A DNA stretch of 49,812 nucleotides from Lacticigenium naphthae DSM 19658 (GCF_000425865.1 NZ_AUEG01000014.1:1-49812); one strand, 5' to 3'. Positions 1 to 9,076 are shown, numbered from the stretch's first letter. The notes: generated from the letters alone by a model not told the origin. A program made the numbers and translations.

Positions 1-217
1 GCCATCTTTTATAAAAAAACCATGCGGTTTCTTTAGTTATGCGGTATTAGCATCCGTTTCCGGATGTTATCCCCCTCTCATGGGCAGGTTCCCCACGTGT
101 TACTCACCCGTTCGCCACTCTTCCACTCTCTGCAAGCAGAGAGCTTCAGCGTTCGACTTGCATGTATTAGGCATGCCGCCAGCGTTCGTCCTGAGCCAGG
201 ATCAAACTCTCGTTAAA
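1..217 (-). rRNA. rrs: 16S rRNA, 5' end only (partial)
   Basis: The minus strand carries the universal 16S start AGAGTTTGATCCTGGCTCAG (complement of 191-210), followed by the usual ACGAACGCTGGCGGC and the V1/V2 region. The mature 5' end should lie about 7 bases upstream, near 217. The gene runs off the left edge, so only about 217 bases are present. The V1/V2 region resembles Lactobacillales, probably Carnobacteriaceae. That assignment is from memory and was not computed. Confidence 0.97.
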
Positions 218-377
218 GTGTTTGTGACTCAATTTGAATGTTACGTTATTTCTTTTGCAAATTTTACTTTGCCTGTGTTGTCTTAATTAAAAATCAAGAC
301 ACCTGCACATTTGATTGTGTTTGCTTTGTTCAGTTTTCAAAGGTCAATTCATCGTCGCCGTTATCAGCAACTTTTAT

Positions 378-407
378 ATCATACTATTTATTGTGCGTCA
401 GTGTCAA
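378..407 (-). promoter_or_regulatory. rRNA operon promoter P2 (proximal)
   Basis: On the minus strand a perfect -35 TTGACA (402-407) is followed after 18 bases by -10 TATGAT (378-383). Transcription would start near 371, about 155 bases before the mature 16S, which is normal for an rRNA leader. Confidence 0.8.
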
Positions 408-477
408 GAGTTTTTTTGAATTTCTTCAAAGGTATGACCACTCATTGTGAGCGCTCTCTTCCTTGCTGACTTCTAAT

Positions 478-507
478 AGTATAGCACTGTCTCATTCCAA
501 AAGTCAA
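478..507 (-). promoter_or_regulatory. rRNA operon promoter P1 (distal)
   Basis: Minus-strand -35 TTGACT (502-507), an 18-base spacer and -10 TATACT (478-483), exactly 100 bases upstream of P2. Tandem promoters are typical of rRNA operons. A third weaker match, TTGACC (594-599) with TAAAGT (571-576), may be P3. The rest of 508-700 holds no gene that I can see. Confidence 0.75.
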
Positions 508-700
508 GGGAAATTTTGTTGTTTTCAAGTGACTTATTTATCATTCAGTCGTTTTGCGACGACAAGGATTACTTTACCACCTTTTTTCACCTGGGTCAAT
601 ATCTTTTTTGAAAGTTGCTAAAAAAAATGACGTCTATACTATCTTACCCTAATAAAATAGACCTTCCATTTTTCCAGTTTTTTATTCCTTGATTTTTCAG

Positions 701-1435
701 TTATGCCTTTGGATCATCATGCTGGTCCGTCCTTTTTTTTAACATGAAAGAAAAATCTGCATCTTCTTCCTTTGTAATCATTAGTAGACCATCACCTAAG
801 GGTAGTATAGTCGCGTTCAAGGCTGGGTGATTTAGGACTACTTCTAAAAACTGATTGAGTTTCTTGTGAATCTTTTTTCTGCTTCGAGGAATATTTTCAG
901 TCTCTTGTAAGATGGTTCCTCCCTGTAATACATCGTCAATGGCTATTACTCCGCCGACTTTTAACACTCTCATGCAATGTGGGAAGAAATCATAATATTT
1001 TGCTTTTGCACTATCCATAAAAATGAAGTCATATGATTCATCCAATTCTTGTAGCACTTCTTCTGCTTGTCCCTTAATTAAACTGATTTTGTTACTATTT
1101 TTCATTTTCTTGAAATTCTTTTCTGCTTTTTCAATCATTGTCGGATTTCTTTCAATGGTTGTTATTTGACCCTCGTCAGGTAAAAATTGTGCCATCAATC
1201 CTGCAGAAAATCCTATAGCTGTTCCAATTTCCAAAATATTTACCGGTTTATAAAGAGGCAAAAACCATTCTAAAAAACGGACAGTTTCATGAGGTATCAC
1301 GGGAACACGTTTTTTGTTTGCTTCATTTTCTATAGCACCTAGTGGACCGGTCAACTGTCTTTGCTTTGTTCGTAAATAATCCCTAACAGCTTTATCTATG
1401 ACTGGCCTATCCATCATTTCATTCAATTTTCTCAT
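701..1435 (-). CDS. trmR: tRNA 5-hydroxyuridine methyltransferase TrmR (O-methyltransferase family)
   Basis: Class I SAM-dependent O-methyltransferase of 244 residues, resembling B. subtilis TrmR (YrrM), which makes 5-methoxyuridine at position 34 of tRNA. The SAM-binding motif LEIGTAIGFSAG lies near residues 68-79. The metal/acidic motif FMDSAKAKYYD is near 140, and DDVLQGG follows. Start: a GTG at 1444 has a purine-rich AGAAAG immediately against it. The ATG at 1435 sits about 8 bases from AGAAAGAG, so I prefer it. The gene stands alone just upstream of the rRNA promoters. The family is clear; tRNA specificity is by homology only. Confidence 0.85.
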   Translation of the reverse strand: MRKLNEMMDRPVIDKAVRDYLRTKQRQLTGPLGAIENEANKKRVPVIPHETVRFLEWFLPLYKPVNILEIGTAIGFSAGLMAQFLPDEGQITTIERNPTMIEKAEKNFKKMKNSNKISLIKGQAEEVLQELDESYDFIFMDSAKAKYYDFFPHCMRVLKVGGVIAIDDVLQGGTILQETENIPRSRKKIHKKLNQFLEVVLNHPALNATILPLGDGLLMITKEEDADFSFMLKKRTDQHDDPKA

Positions 1436-1581
1436 TTCCCACACTCTTTCTGAGTTTTTGAATTGTCAAACCTTATTTCTAATTGTCATTTTAAAAATTT
1501 TATTATGTAAAAGAGACAGTTATTGTGTTATTATCATATTAAAATATGAAATTATAGTTAAAAAAAAAGGAGAAAATTATA

Positions 1582-2226
1582 ATGTTAATAAAATCACTTG
1601 CTATTCCTAAGAAAAATGTCGTTACCGTTAATGAAAAAGCTACTTTGGAAGAAGCCATTGGGATACTAGAAGACGTAGGCTACCGTTGTGTCCCTGTTCT
1701 AGATGATTCAGGAAAGATTTTCAGAGGGAATATTTATAAGATGCATATCTATCGTCATAAAGCGAATGGCGGAGATATGACTTTACCCGTTACACATTTA
1801 CTTAAAAACGCTACTAAATATATTCACATTGATTCTTCTTTTTTCAAAGTATTCTTTATGATCAAAGACCTTCCTTATATTTCTGTTCTTGATAAAAACA
1901 ACCATTTTTATGGGATTCTTACTCATAGTTCTCTTTTGGATATGCTCCAACAATCTTGGAGTATCGATTCTGGAAGTTATGTTTTAACTATTGCATCAAA
2001 AGGTACAAAAGGTGATTTAACAAATATTTCTAAAATCATTAATCGCCATTGTTCGATAATCAGTGTAATTACATTGGACAACAAACGCGAGAATATGTTG
2101 CGTAGAACAATCATGACTCTGGAACCTGGCGTGGAAAAAGAAACTGTTGATTTGATCTCAAATCAATTAGATAAAAAAGGATTCCAAATTGTTGAAATAG
2201 AAGATTTACACAATGCAGAAGATTAA
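1582..2226 (+). CDS. cbpA: CBS-pair/ACT protein, CbpA-like c-di-AMP receptor candidate
   Basis: A 214-residue protein with two CBS motifs (about 1-60 and 70-125) followed by an ACT-like domain (about 132-205). This order and length match Listeria CbpA, a c-di-AMP-binding protein, better than the shorter DarB/CbpB, which lacks the ACT part. A good ribosome site (AAGGAG, 9 bases before the ATG) fixes the start. It is monocistronic and closed by the hairpin at 2314-2355. c-di-AMP binding is inferred from the family; the ligand cannot be read from the sequence. Confidence 0.75.
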   Translation: MLIKSLAIPKKNVVTVNEKATLEEAIGILEDVGYRCVPVLDDSGKIFRGNIYKMHIYRHKANGGDMTLPVTHLLKNATKYIHIDSSFFKVFFMIKDLPYISVLDKNNHFYGILTHSSLLDMLQQSWSIDSGSYVLTIASKGTKGDLTNISKIINRHCSIISVITLDNKRENMLRRTIMTLEPGVEKETVDLISNQLDKKGFQIVEIEDLHNAED

Positions 2227-2313
2227 AAGTTACTTTTACCGTATGAAATAAGATCATCCGCATCATACTTTTCCAAAAGGTGTCATCTTTAACGGTTACC
2301 TCTATTGTATCAA

Positions 2314-2355
2314 CAAAAAAACTTTCGTACAAAAAATGTACGAAAGTTTTTTTAT
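2314..2355. terminator. bidirectional intrinsic terminator
   Basis: A 10-bp stem ACTTTCGTAC/GTACGAAAGT (2321-2330 and 2338-2347) with a 7-base loop, flanked by an A-run on the left and a T-run on the right. It serves the CbpA-like gene (plus) and queT (minus). Confidence 0.9.
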
Positions 2356-2843
2356 TTTTCCATTATTTTTGAAAAGTGTAGTTTGCTGTTTATGTAAAGC
2401 ATGAGAGGAACACCAAGTCCCATAACTACAAGTTCTCCGATTGCTACTGATAAGTAACTCAGCCAAAACGGAAATTCTAATGCTAAGTATAGTTCCCACG
2501 CAATTAAGAATGAACCTATTGCGAAAGAGAGAGTATTGATTGTCATTCGAAGCTTGAGAGACATTTGTTTCGAAGAAAAAATAGCTAATAAGCCAAACGA
2601 AAAGAGCGTATGTCCTACCCCAAAAACCAAATCAAAAAGAACGATTTGCGAAAAAAATAAATTCGATATAAAAACGCCTAATACGACTCCTACTATATAT
2701 TTCTTATTAAAGACAGCTAAGTGATTAAAAATTTCTGCTACTCTGAATTGAATTACACCAAAAGATATGGGCGTTAACACACCCGTTACAGTAACATATA
2801 ACGCGGCTACTAGGGCATTATAAACCCACTGTTTTGTTTTCAT
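2352..2843 (-). CDS. queT: queuosine-precursor ECF transporter S component QueT
   Basis: A 163-residue, very hydrophobic protein with about five membrane segments. It has the N-terminal pattern of the QueT (DUF988) substrate-binding subunit of energy-coupling-factor transporters, including the PISFGVIQFRVAE stretch near residues 25-37. It would import a queuosine precursor using shared EcfAA'T modules encoded elsewhere. The call is strongly supported by the preQ1 riboswitch directly in front of it. The Shine-Dalgarno AGGAGG is part of the riboswitch 3' strand. Confidence 0.92.
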   Translation of the reverse strand: MKTKQWVYNALVAALYVTVTGVLTPISFGVIQFRVAEIFNHLAVFNKKYIVGVVLGVFISNLFFSQIVLFDLVFGVGHTLFSFGLLAIFSSKQMSLKLRMTINTLSFAIGSFLIAWELYLALEFPFWLSYLSVAIGELVVMGLGVPLMLYINSKLHFSKIMEK

Positions 2844-2850
2844 TCATGTT

Positions 2851-2890
2851 CCTCCTAGTTTTTTTCCGTGGGATGGTTACGAACCACGTC
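2851..2890 (-). promoter_or_regulatory. preQ1-I riboswitch (translational)
   Basis: The minus strand reads CGTGG, then TTCGTAACCATC, then CCACG, then an A-rich tail GAAAAAAACTAGGAGG. This is the class I preQ1 architecture: one short P1 stem, a C-containing loop, and an A-rich 3' tail that forms a pseudoknot. The tail includes the ribosome binding site of queT, so ligand binding should hide it. No separate terminator is present. Confidence 0.88.
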
Positions 2891-2968
2891 AAACTTTTTT
2901 TATTACCACAGTATGATTTGCTTTTTTACAAGTAAAGAGTTAAATAATATCTGCTCACTTTTCCCAGT

Positions 2969-3325
2969 TTAGTCTTTAAACTGATTTTTTAACCCAACAC
3001 TGATAGCTAATGCATCATCGACGTCAAACATCAATCGATAATCTAAATGGGTCACTTTATCTTTTAGTCTCTGTTTGTCAATCGTTCTGACTTGTTCTAA
3101 TAATACCACTGAATCCTTATCTAAGCCCGTTTCTTCAGCAGAAATCTCTACATGTGTTGGCATTTTTCCTTTTTGGATTTTCGTCGTGATGGCCGCGACA
3201 ATAACTGTCGGGCTATAGCGATTTCCAACATTGTTTTGGATAATTAGAACAGGTCGCATACCTCCCTGTTCCGATCCCACAACTGGTGATAGATCTGCGT
3301 AGTATATATCTCCCCTTTTTACCAT
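2969..3325 (-). CDS. ndoA: MazF/EndoA-type mRNA interferase toxin
   Basis: A 118-residue PemK/MazF-family endoribonuclease. The fold signature [20 protein letters not shown] is at the start. The conserved Arg in GGMRPVLI (about residue 24) and the Thr in AAITTK (about 48) correspond to the catalytic pair. B. subtilis EndoA cuts RNA at UACAU; specificity here is unknown. GGGAGG lies 8 bases before the ATG, and the antitoxin ends 30 bases upstream, so the two genes are one unit. As in Bacillus, the pair follows acpS, but the usual alr between them is missing. Confidence 0.92.
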   Translation of the reverse strand: MVKRGDIYYADLSPVVGSEQGGMRPVLIIQNNVGNRYSPTVIVAAITTKIQKGKMPTHVEISAEETGLDKDSVVLLEQVRTIDKQRLKDKVTHLDYRLMFDVDDALAISVGLKNQFKD

Positions 3326-3355
3326 AGGTAAATCCTCCCCAAAGGCTCCTTGTAG

Positions 3356-3610
3356 TTAGATGTGAGAACTGGCTCCCGTTTCACAATCGCCATATTCTAA
3401 GCAAATATCGAGATTGATTTGAGCCATTTCTGTGTATCCCTTCCGCATGGTGTCCATTGTTTTTATGCTATCTTTTAAGAAACATTGCACTAAGCTTCCT
3501 ACTAATTCCTCTTCATCAATATCCGTAGACTCACAGTATTGCTGAAAATCTTTATAAATCTTTTTTTCAACTTCAATCGTCAGCTTTTTGCTTTCATTGC
3601 TCTCCATCAT
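3356..3610 (-). CDS. ndoAI: EndoAI-like antitoxin (ribbon-helix-helix)
   Basis: An 84-residue acidic protein with an N-terminal ribbon-helix-helix-like segment (KKLTIEVEKKIYKDFQQYCE) and a C-terminal tail for toxin binding. I start it at the first of two adjacent ATG codons (3608-3610), which has GGGAGG 7 bases upstream. An upstream in-frame extension has no such site. It should neutralise the MazF-type toxin next door and autorepress the operon. Confidence 0.85.
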   Translation of the reverse strand: MMESNESKKLTIEVEKKIYKDFQQYCESTDIDEEELVGSLVQCFLKDSIKTMDTMRKGYTEMAQINLDICLEYGDCETGASSHI

Positions 3611-3724
3611 ATAGATTACCTCCCTAAGGGTACATCTGGTTAAAAAAAGTGTCTGTTTATTAACTAGTGTACCATGAAGAAAATTTATTTTGAACAAGTC
3701 GTTTATTAAAAAATAAAGAAACTC

Positions 3725-4081
3725 TTAGTGATTTTTTTCTAATATTACTTGCGCAGCTGCGACGCTATCCGTATGAGTGATGGACACAAAACTGTTCCCT
3801 TCAAATGGACTCCGTGTAACAGTCGGCTTGTTATCTTTATCTGGTAAAATTTCGATATCTTGAAATCCAACTTTCCCTATTCCTGTACCCATTGCTTTAC
3901 TATAGGCTTCTTTAGCAGCGAATCTTCCTGCTAAAAATTCCATTTTTCGTTTTTCGGGATAGCGAGAAAAAAGTGCATGCTCAGCTGCTGTAAGCACTCG
4001 CTCTGAAAACGATTTCTTGTTTTCGTAAGCCTCCTTGATTCTACTTATTTCGATAAGATCTAAGCCGATTCCAATAATCAT
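3725..4081 (-). CDS. acpS: holo-[acyl-carrier-protein] synthase
   Basis: A 118-residue group I phosphopantetheinyl transferase that moves 4'-phosphopantetheine from CoA to acyl carrier protein. The metal-binding motif GIGLDLIEISRI is at residues 4-15. The FAAKEAYSKA motif is near 54-63, with the C-terminal SITHTDSVAAAQV strand after it. AGAGGAG precedes the ATG. It lies between cshA and the toxin-antitoxin pair, as in Bacillus. Confidence 0.96.
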   Translation of the reverse strand: MIIGIGLDLIEISRIKEAYENKKSFSERVLTAAEHALFSRYPEKRKMEFLAGRFAAKEAYSKAMGTGIGKVGFQDIEILPDKDNKPTVTRSPFEGNSFVSITHTDSVAAAQVILEKNH

Positions 4082-4261
4082 TTTGGACTCCTCTTTATAT
4101 GTATATCTTTTTATTTGCTTCCTTGGTAATAGTTAACCAACACTATGTTATCAAACATTTATACAAAAGTCATATATAATTCCCTGATTATAGAAAAAGC
4201 TTTCATCATAACTTCGATGGGTCCTTGTAAAAGCAAGCAATACACCCCAATTCATTTAATT

Positions 4262-4303
4262 AAAAAATGAAAAAGATTGAAGCCGAAGCCTCAATCTTTT
4301 TAC
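4262..4303. terminator. intrinsic terminator after cshA
   Basis: A 10-bp stem AAAAGATTGA/TCAATCTTTT (4271-4280 and 4291-4300) with a 10-base loop. A T-rich stretch follows on the minus strand. It lies 14 bases beyond the cshA stop. Confidence 0.85.
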
Positions 4304-4316
4304 ACTTTAGTTATTT

Positions 4317-5789
4317 TTAGTTGCTTTTCTTTGGATTCGGTTTGCTGCGGTGGCTACCTTTGTGGCCTCCCTGACTATTTTTGCGGTCACGGTCACGGCC
4401 TCCACGATCATTTTTACGACGGCTATTCCCTTTGTATCCACCTTTTCCTCCACGGCTTCTTCCTTGTTTGTTTGGTAGAGGTCTTTCTGGTGTGATCTTA
4501 ACAGGAACATCACTTGGATCTTTAACCATTTGTTTCACTAAAGCTGCTGCTAAATCTTCAGCAGAATAAGAATTAAGCAAACGGTCCGCTGCTAATTTAT
4601 AGCTGTCCAAACCATTTTTTTCAATCATAGTATTGATATCAGCCATAGCTGTTACCAATTGACTTTCAAGTGCTTCATCATCAGTTGGCGGACGAAGAGG
4701 AGTCATTGTTTGTTTTGTTAACCCTTCGATCGTGCGCAAATAACCCATTTCATTCGGAGTTACCAACGTGATGGATATTCCGTCTGCACCTGCACGGCCT
4801 GTACGGCCAATTCTATGAACATAACTTTCAGGATCTTGAGGTATATCATAGTTATAAACATGTGTCACGCCTGTAACGTCTAATCCACGTGCAGCTACAT
4901 CGGTAGCAACTAAGATATCAACTTTTCCACTTTTAAAGGTTTTTAATACACTCATACGTTTACTTTGAGATAAGTCTCCATGAATTCCTTCAGCGCTAAA
5001 TCCACGCATCTCTAATCCTTTAGCTAATTCATCTACACGTCTTTTAGTACGCGCAAAAACAATAGCAGCACCAGGATTGTCAACATCCATTAAGCGAGTC
5101 ATGACATCAAATTTTTCATTATCGCGTGCTTTTGTAAAATATTGTTTAATATTTGTAGCAGCTAATGTTTTACCTTTGATGCGTACTGTTGCAGGTTGTT
5201 TCATGAAACGAACACCGATACGTTTGATTGCATCCGGCATTGTAGCAGAAAACAACAAAGTTTGACGTTCTGTAGGAGTTTCTTTAATAATCGATTCTAT
5301 GTCTTCAATGAATCCCATATTAAGCATTTCATCAGATTCGTCTAAGACAAGTGTTTCAACTGAGTCAAGTTTCAATGTTTTCCGACGAATATGGTCTAAT
5401 AAACGCCCAGGTGTTCCCACCACGATATGCGGAGAATCTTTCAATCCTTTAATTTGACGACGGATATCTGCTCCACCATATACAACTTGTACTTTAACTT
5501 TTTTATCTTTACCCAAGCGGAATAATTCTTCTTGAGTTTGGATAGCTAATTCACGTGTAGGTGCAATTACCAATCCTTGTACTGATCGATTGCTTAAATC
5601 GATTTTTTGTAACATTGGCAACCCAAAAGCAGCTGTCTTACCAGTTCCTGTTTGTGCTTGACCAATAATGTCCTTATTTTCTAAGGCCATCGGAATTGTT
5701 TGTTCCTGAATAGGGGTCATTTCTTCAAAGCCTACTCTTTCGATAGACTTCAGTAATTCTGTTGATAAATTGAGTTCATTAAATTTCAC
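4317..5789 (-). CDS. cshA: DEAD-box RNA helicase CshA (motif II reads DESD)
   Basis: A 490-residue cold-shock-type RNA helicase, expected in ribosome assembly and the RNA degradosome. In order: Q motif ([14 protein letters not shown]), Walker A AQTGTGKT (about 44-51), PTREL, GG, TPGRL, motif II, motif III SAT, ARGLD and [10 protein letters not shown]. The tail from about residue 430 is rich in Arg, Gly and Lys. Motif II reads LDESDEM instead of the usual LDEADEM; the DNA codes GAA TCT GAT. Translation starts at GTG (5787-5789) with GGAGG 7 bases before it. The gene is monocistronic. Confidence 0.95.
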   Translation of the reverse strand: MKFNELNLSTELLKSIERVGFEEMTPIQEQTIPMALENKDIIGQAQTGTGKTAAFGLPMLQKIDLSNRSVQGLVIAPTRELAIQTQEELFRLGKDKKVKVQVVYGGADIRRQIKGLKDSPHIVVGTPGRLLDHIRRKTLKLDSVETLVLDESDEMLNMGFIEDIESIIKETPTERQTLLFSATMPDAIKRIGVRFMKQPATVRIKGKTLAATNIKQYFTKARDNEKFDVMTRLMDVDNPGAAIVFARTKRRVDELAKGLEMRGFSAEGIHGDLSQSKRMSVLKTFKSGKVDILVATDVAARGLDVTGVTHVYNYDIPQDPESYVHRIGRTGRAGADGISITLVTPNEMGYLRTIEGLTKQTMTPLRPPTDDEALESQLVTAMADINTMIEKNGLDSYKLAADRLLNSYSAEDLAAALVKQMVKDPSDVPVKITPERPLPNKQGRSRGGKGGYKGNSRRKNDRGGRDRDRKNSQGGHKGSHRSKPNPKKSN

Positions 5790-6150
5790 TCGGTTTCCTC
5801 CTGTTGTTTCTTAAATTATCTGTTAGGAAACAAGGACAGTCATTTCATCGCATAAGTAAATCTTTTTAATTCTTTTAAATTATACGTTTCGTAGTCTCAT
5901 TTCCAGGCAGATTTATAGTCCGCCGTCCATAGAAAAAAACCTAGTACACATCTCCATTATATGAATCAGCACACTAGGAAAAGTAGTTCGTTTCTTTTCA
6001 TAACGATTGATCTAGTAGTTATCTTTTTTTTTCGAACGGTCTAATGACTGGCGAACCAGTATTCTTTAAACATCTTATCATGCCACACAACTGTTTTCAA
6101 ACATTATTCACTAAAGATGAAATGAATACGTTTTTAGTCTTTTTCGGCTG
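5790..6150 (-). promoter_or_regulatory. cshA promoter and leader; murF-cshA spacer
   Basis: A 361-base stretch without a credible gene. It holds a minus-strand -10 TATAAT (5879-5884) giving cshA a leader of about 80 bases. The -35 is weak. It also contains a likely terminator for murF at 5932-5978. No small ORF with a ribosome site was found. Confidence 0.6.
5932..5978 (-). terminator. probable terminator of the ddl-murF operon
   Basis: On the minus strand CCTAGT (5973-5978) pairs with ACTAGG (5940-5945) across a long loop, and seven T follow (5933-5939). It lies about 170 bases downstream of the murF stop. The stem is short, so this is moderate evidence. Confidence 0.55.
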
Positions 6151-7533
6151 TCACATCTTTGCCTTTAATTTTTCTACCACCTGTAATAGATTTGTTCCAA
6201 AGCTAGATTTCACGAGAACGCAGTCACCTGGCTGAGCAACTTTTTTAACCAAATCAACCAGGTGATCTTTATTTTCTTTTTCATAAAACAATCTTTCTTC
6301 AGGAAAAGCATGTTGCAATTGTTCATATAAGTAGTGCATCTCTTTCCCATATAGAAAAATAGTATCTATATGCTGGGAATCGATTGCTTCTCCGATACTC
6401 TCATGTAAATTTTTAGAAAAATCACCTAGCTCCAAGACATCACCTAATATTGCAATCTTATTTCCTGGAACAGTCATATCCCCGAAATAACGCAAAACAG
6501 CTTTCATAGAAGTTGGGCTAGCATTATATGCATCATTCAGCAACTGTATCCCATTCACTCCATCGATCCATTCCACTCTATTCTTCGTCAACTGGAAGTG
6601 TTCGAGACCTTTTGCGCACTCTTCGTAAGAAATATCCAGTGTTTCTCCTACCAATAGAGCAGCTAGAGCATTATTCACATTATATTTTCCAATAATAGGT
6701 AACTTTATCTGTTTGTTTACATCTTTTGTTGTTTTGAAATAAGTTTCCTTCAATTTAGCTTCAACATCTAGGCTCGCTAACGTGAAGTCCTCTGATTCTC
6801 CAAAGGTCTTAACAAATTGTGTAGGAAGGACCTGAATGTTTTCAGTTAGTAAGGGTTCGTTCCCCGGAATGATCACCGTTCCCTTTTCTTTTAATCCTTC
6901 CACAATTTCCAGTTTTGCTAAAGCAATACCTTTTCTTGAACCTAAATTTTGAATATGAGATTCTCCGATCATTGTGATTACAACGACCTCCGGCTCTGCT
7001 AAATGCGAAAGAAAAGAAATTTCCCCTTTTTCGCTCATCCCCATCTCCAACACTAATGCTTCTGTATCTATTGGCATATCCAGGATCGTAATCGGCATTC
7101 CAATCTCATTATTGTAATTTCCTTGTGTTTTGTACGTTCGATATTTTTGCTGTAACACACTGTATGTCATATCTTTTGTAGTCGTTTTCCCATTGCTTCC
7201 TGTTATCCCAACTACTCTGGGATTGATTTTTTCGAGGAAATATTTTGCTAGTTGTTGAAGAGCTTGAAGCGTATCTTCCACAAATATCACAGGAAAATCT
7301 TTAGGAGCTTCTTCTTTCGGTAAGCTCCACAATGTCGCAGTAGCTCCAGCTGAAATGGCTTCCTGAATAAATTCATGTCCGTCTCGGTTCCCTTTTAAAG
7401 GTACAAAAAGCGCGTCTGTTCCAATTTTCCGTGTATCAAACGCTACCTGATTTATTCGAATACTATTCCATTCATTGTTATGATCTAACGCGCTGACTGC
7501 ATCCGCTATTTCTTTTATTGTAAGTCTAGACAT
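6151..7533 (-). CDS. murF: UDP-N-acetylmuramoyl-tripeptide--D-alanyl-D-alanine ligase
   Basis: A 460-residue Mur ligase that adds the D-Ala-D-Ala made by the upstream Ddl to the UDP-MurNAc-tripeptide in the cytoplasm. The ATP-binding motif GITGSNGKTTTKD lies near residues 110-122. Downstream are LNDAYNASPTSM and ILGDVLELG, both conserved in MurF. I start at the ATG at 7531-7533 (MSRLTIKEIA), which fits the family N-terminus and leaves 22 bases after the ddl stop. The reading frame is open further upstream, but that part overlaps ddl. It is co-transcribed with ddl. Confidence 0.95.
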   Translation of the reverse strand: MSRLTIKEIADAVSALDHNNEWNSIRINQVAFDTRKIGTDALFVPLKGNRDGHEFIQEAISAGATATLWSLPKEEAPKDFPVIFVEDTLQALQQLAKYFLEKINPRVVGITGSNGKTTTKDMTYSVLQQKYRTYKTQGNYNNEIGMPITILDMPIDTEALVLEMGMSEKGEISFLSHLAEPEVVVITMIGESHIQNLGSRKGIALAKLEIVEGLKEKGTVIIPGNEPLLTENIQVLPTQFVKTFGESEDFTLASLDVEAKLKETYFKTTKDVNKQIKLPIIGKYNVNNALAALLVGETLDISYEECAKGLEHFQLTKNRVEWIDGVNGIQLLNDAYNASPTSMKAVLRYFGDMTVPGNKIAILGDVLELGDFSKNLHESIGEAIDSQHIDTIFLYGKEMHYLYEQLQHAFPEERLFYEKENKDHLVDLVKKVAQPGDCVLVKSSFGTNLLQVVEKLKAKM

Positions 7534-7555
7534 CTGATCCACGATCCTTTTCCCA

Positions 7556-8620
7556 TTATTCGCGTTCTCTAGCAGCATAGGAGTTTTTTTCTTCGTGCCG
7601 TTGCAACCCTAGCTGGATGAGTTCTTCAATTAAATCACCATAGGCTAATCCTGTTTTCTCCCATAAGCGAGGATACATGCTAAATTGGGTAAATCCGGGG
7701 AAAGTATTGATTTCATTAATGTAGATTTTCCCATCTTTGGTCAAGAAGAAATCAACTCGGCTCAATCCATTTCCTTCAATGGCCAGAAAAGCATCTGCTG
7801 CGTATTTGCGCAACTGTTTCTTCACTTCAGGAGTTACATTTGCTGGAATTTCCAAAGTTACCTCGTTGTTTAGGTACTTCGCCTTGTAATCGTAAAAGGA
7901 TTGTTCTTTGACAAGTTCGCCTGGAACCGAAGTGTTGATATCTTCATTTCCGAGGACTGCGACTTCTAATTCCCGAGCATCGATTCCTTGTTCAACGACA
8001 ATATGGCGATCGTACTCGAAAGCGAATTGAATAGCTTTTTCTAATTCACTGGGAGTTGTTGCTTTAGATATTCCGATACTCGATCCAAGGTTTGCTGGTT
8101 TTACAAACATCGGATAGACTAAAGCATCTTCGCAAGCTCCCATACTTTCTTCTTTATTTACACGCCAATCTGCTTTCCGGATAGATATATAGGGGACTTG
8201 AGGTATACCTGCTGCATTAAACAGTTTTTTACTGACTGCTTTATCCATGCCGCATGCGCTCGTTAACACACCCGCTCCAACATAAGGAACAGACATCATT
8301 TCTAGCATCCCTTGAATCGTTCCGTCTTCACCGTTGGGCCCATGTAAAACTGGAAAAGCTATTGAATCTGGTGCTTTTAATTGCATTAAGTCGAATGCTT
8401 TTGCTTCTGTTCCTAGCTCCAACACCATTTCTTCTTTTGTAAGTAGATTCTCCGCAGAATGAATCATTTCCCCTGCTATCCAATCGCCCTCGCGCGTTAT
8501 ATAGACGGGCTGGACTGTGTAATAATCATAATAGATTTCTTTTAAAATTGAGTGAGCCGACAGGATAGAAACATCGTGCTCTGCACTTTTTCCTCCATAT
8601 ATAAGAAAAATATTCATCAT
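7556..8620 (-). CDS. ddl: D-alanine--D-alanine ligase
   Basis: A 354-residue ATP-grasp ligase. It shows the N-terminal GGKSAEHDVSILSA motif, FPVLHGPNGEDGTIQG (about 90-105), VKPANLGSSIG (about 174-184) and the metal-binding NEINTFPG near residue 306. The residue that separates D-Ala from D-lactate ligases is Tyr here (DYKAKY, about residue 249). The product should therefore be D-Ala-D-Ala, meaning no intrinsic vancomycin resistance by this route. Two adjacent ATG codons follow GGAGG; I use the first. A promoter TTGTGT-16-TAAAAT may lie just upstream. Confidence 0.95.
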   Translation of the reverse strand: MMNIFLIYGGKSAEHDVSILSAHSILKEIYYDYYTVQPVYITREGDWIAGEMIHSAENLLTKEEMVLELGTEAKAFDLMQLKAPDSIAFPVLHGPNGEDGTIQGMLEMMSVPYVGAGVLTSACGMDKAVSKKLFNAAGIPQVPYISIRKADWRVNKEESMGACEDALVYPMFVKPANLGSSIGISKATTPSELEKAIQFAFEYDRHIVVEQGIDARELEVAVLGNEDINTSVPGELVKEQSFYDYKAKYLNNEVTLEIPANVTPEVKKQLRKYAADAFLAIEGNGLSRVDFFLTKDGKIYINEINTFPGFTQFSMYPRLWEKTGLAYGDLIEELIQLGLQRHEEKNSYAARERE

Positions 8621-8782
8621 GAATTCCTCCAAAGGTTTTCTTTTTCATTTCAGTTTCTCTTATTTTATCACAATTCTACTTCTACACAACGAGATAAGAT
8701 TAAATATTATCCAGAAAACGAAAGGGACAAGCTCAGTAAAGACCTTACTTTTCATTGAGTCATTCGGGCAGGACAAATAAAA

Positions 8783-8812
8783 AAAGGTTGGGAAGAATCC
8801 CAACCTTTTTTT
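8783..8812. terminator. intrinsic terminator after rpmE2
   Basis: Stem GGTTGGGA/TCCCAACC (8786-8793 and 8798-8805) with an AGAA loop, flanked by A7 and T7 runs. It works on the minus strand for rpmE2 and would also stop plus-strand transcripts. Confidence 0.93.
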
Positions 8813-8815
8813 GAA

Positions 8816-9076
8816 TTAGTCTTTGTTTTTGTCTGTATAACCGTATTTTTTGTTGAACCGATCCACACGTCCGTCTGCTTGAGTGAACTTTTGGCGTCCA
8901 GTATAGAAAGGATGAGAATCAGAAGAAATTTCAACACGTAATAATGGGTATTCATTTCCATCTTCCCACTCAACGGTTTCTTTTGATGTTTGAGTAGAAC
9001 CGATTAAGAATTTTGTTCCTGTAGATGTATCCATAAAGACAACTTGTCTGTATTCTGGATGAATTGATGGTTTCAT
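8816..9076 (-). CDS. rpmE2: 50S ribosomal protein bL31, type B (zinc-independent)
   Basis: An 86-residue bL31 without the zinc-binding cysteines (no Cys at all), which defines the type B paralogue. It contains the conserved [10 protein letters not shown] start and [10 protein letters not shown] motif. In many bacteria the type B form replaces the zinc form when zinc is scarce. The ATG is preceded by AAGGAG. It has its own promoter, so it is not simply read through from rho, although it follows rho as in Bacillus. Confidence 0.97.
   Translation of the reverse strand: MKPSIHPEYRQVVFMDTSTGTKFLIGSTQTSKETVEWEDGNEYPLLRVEISSDSHPFYTGRQKFTQADGRVDRFNKKYGYTDKNKD

Noticed and set aside
80-450. Two plus-strand frames of about 70 codons near the left edge
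   Set aside because: They lie on the antisense of the 16S gene and its promoter region and have no ribosome site.
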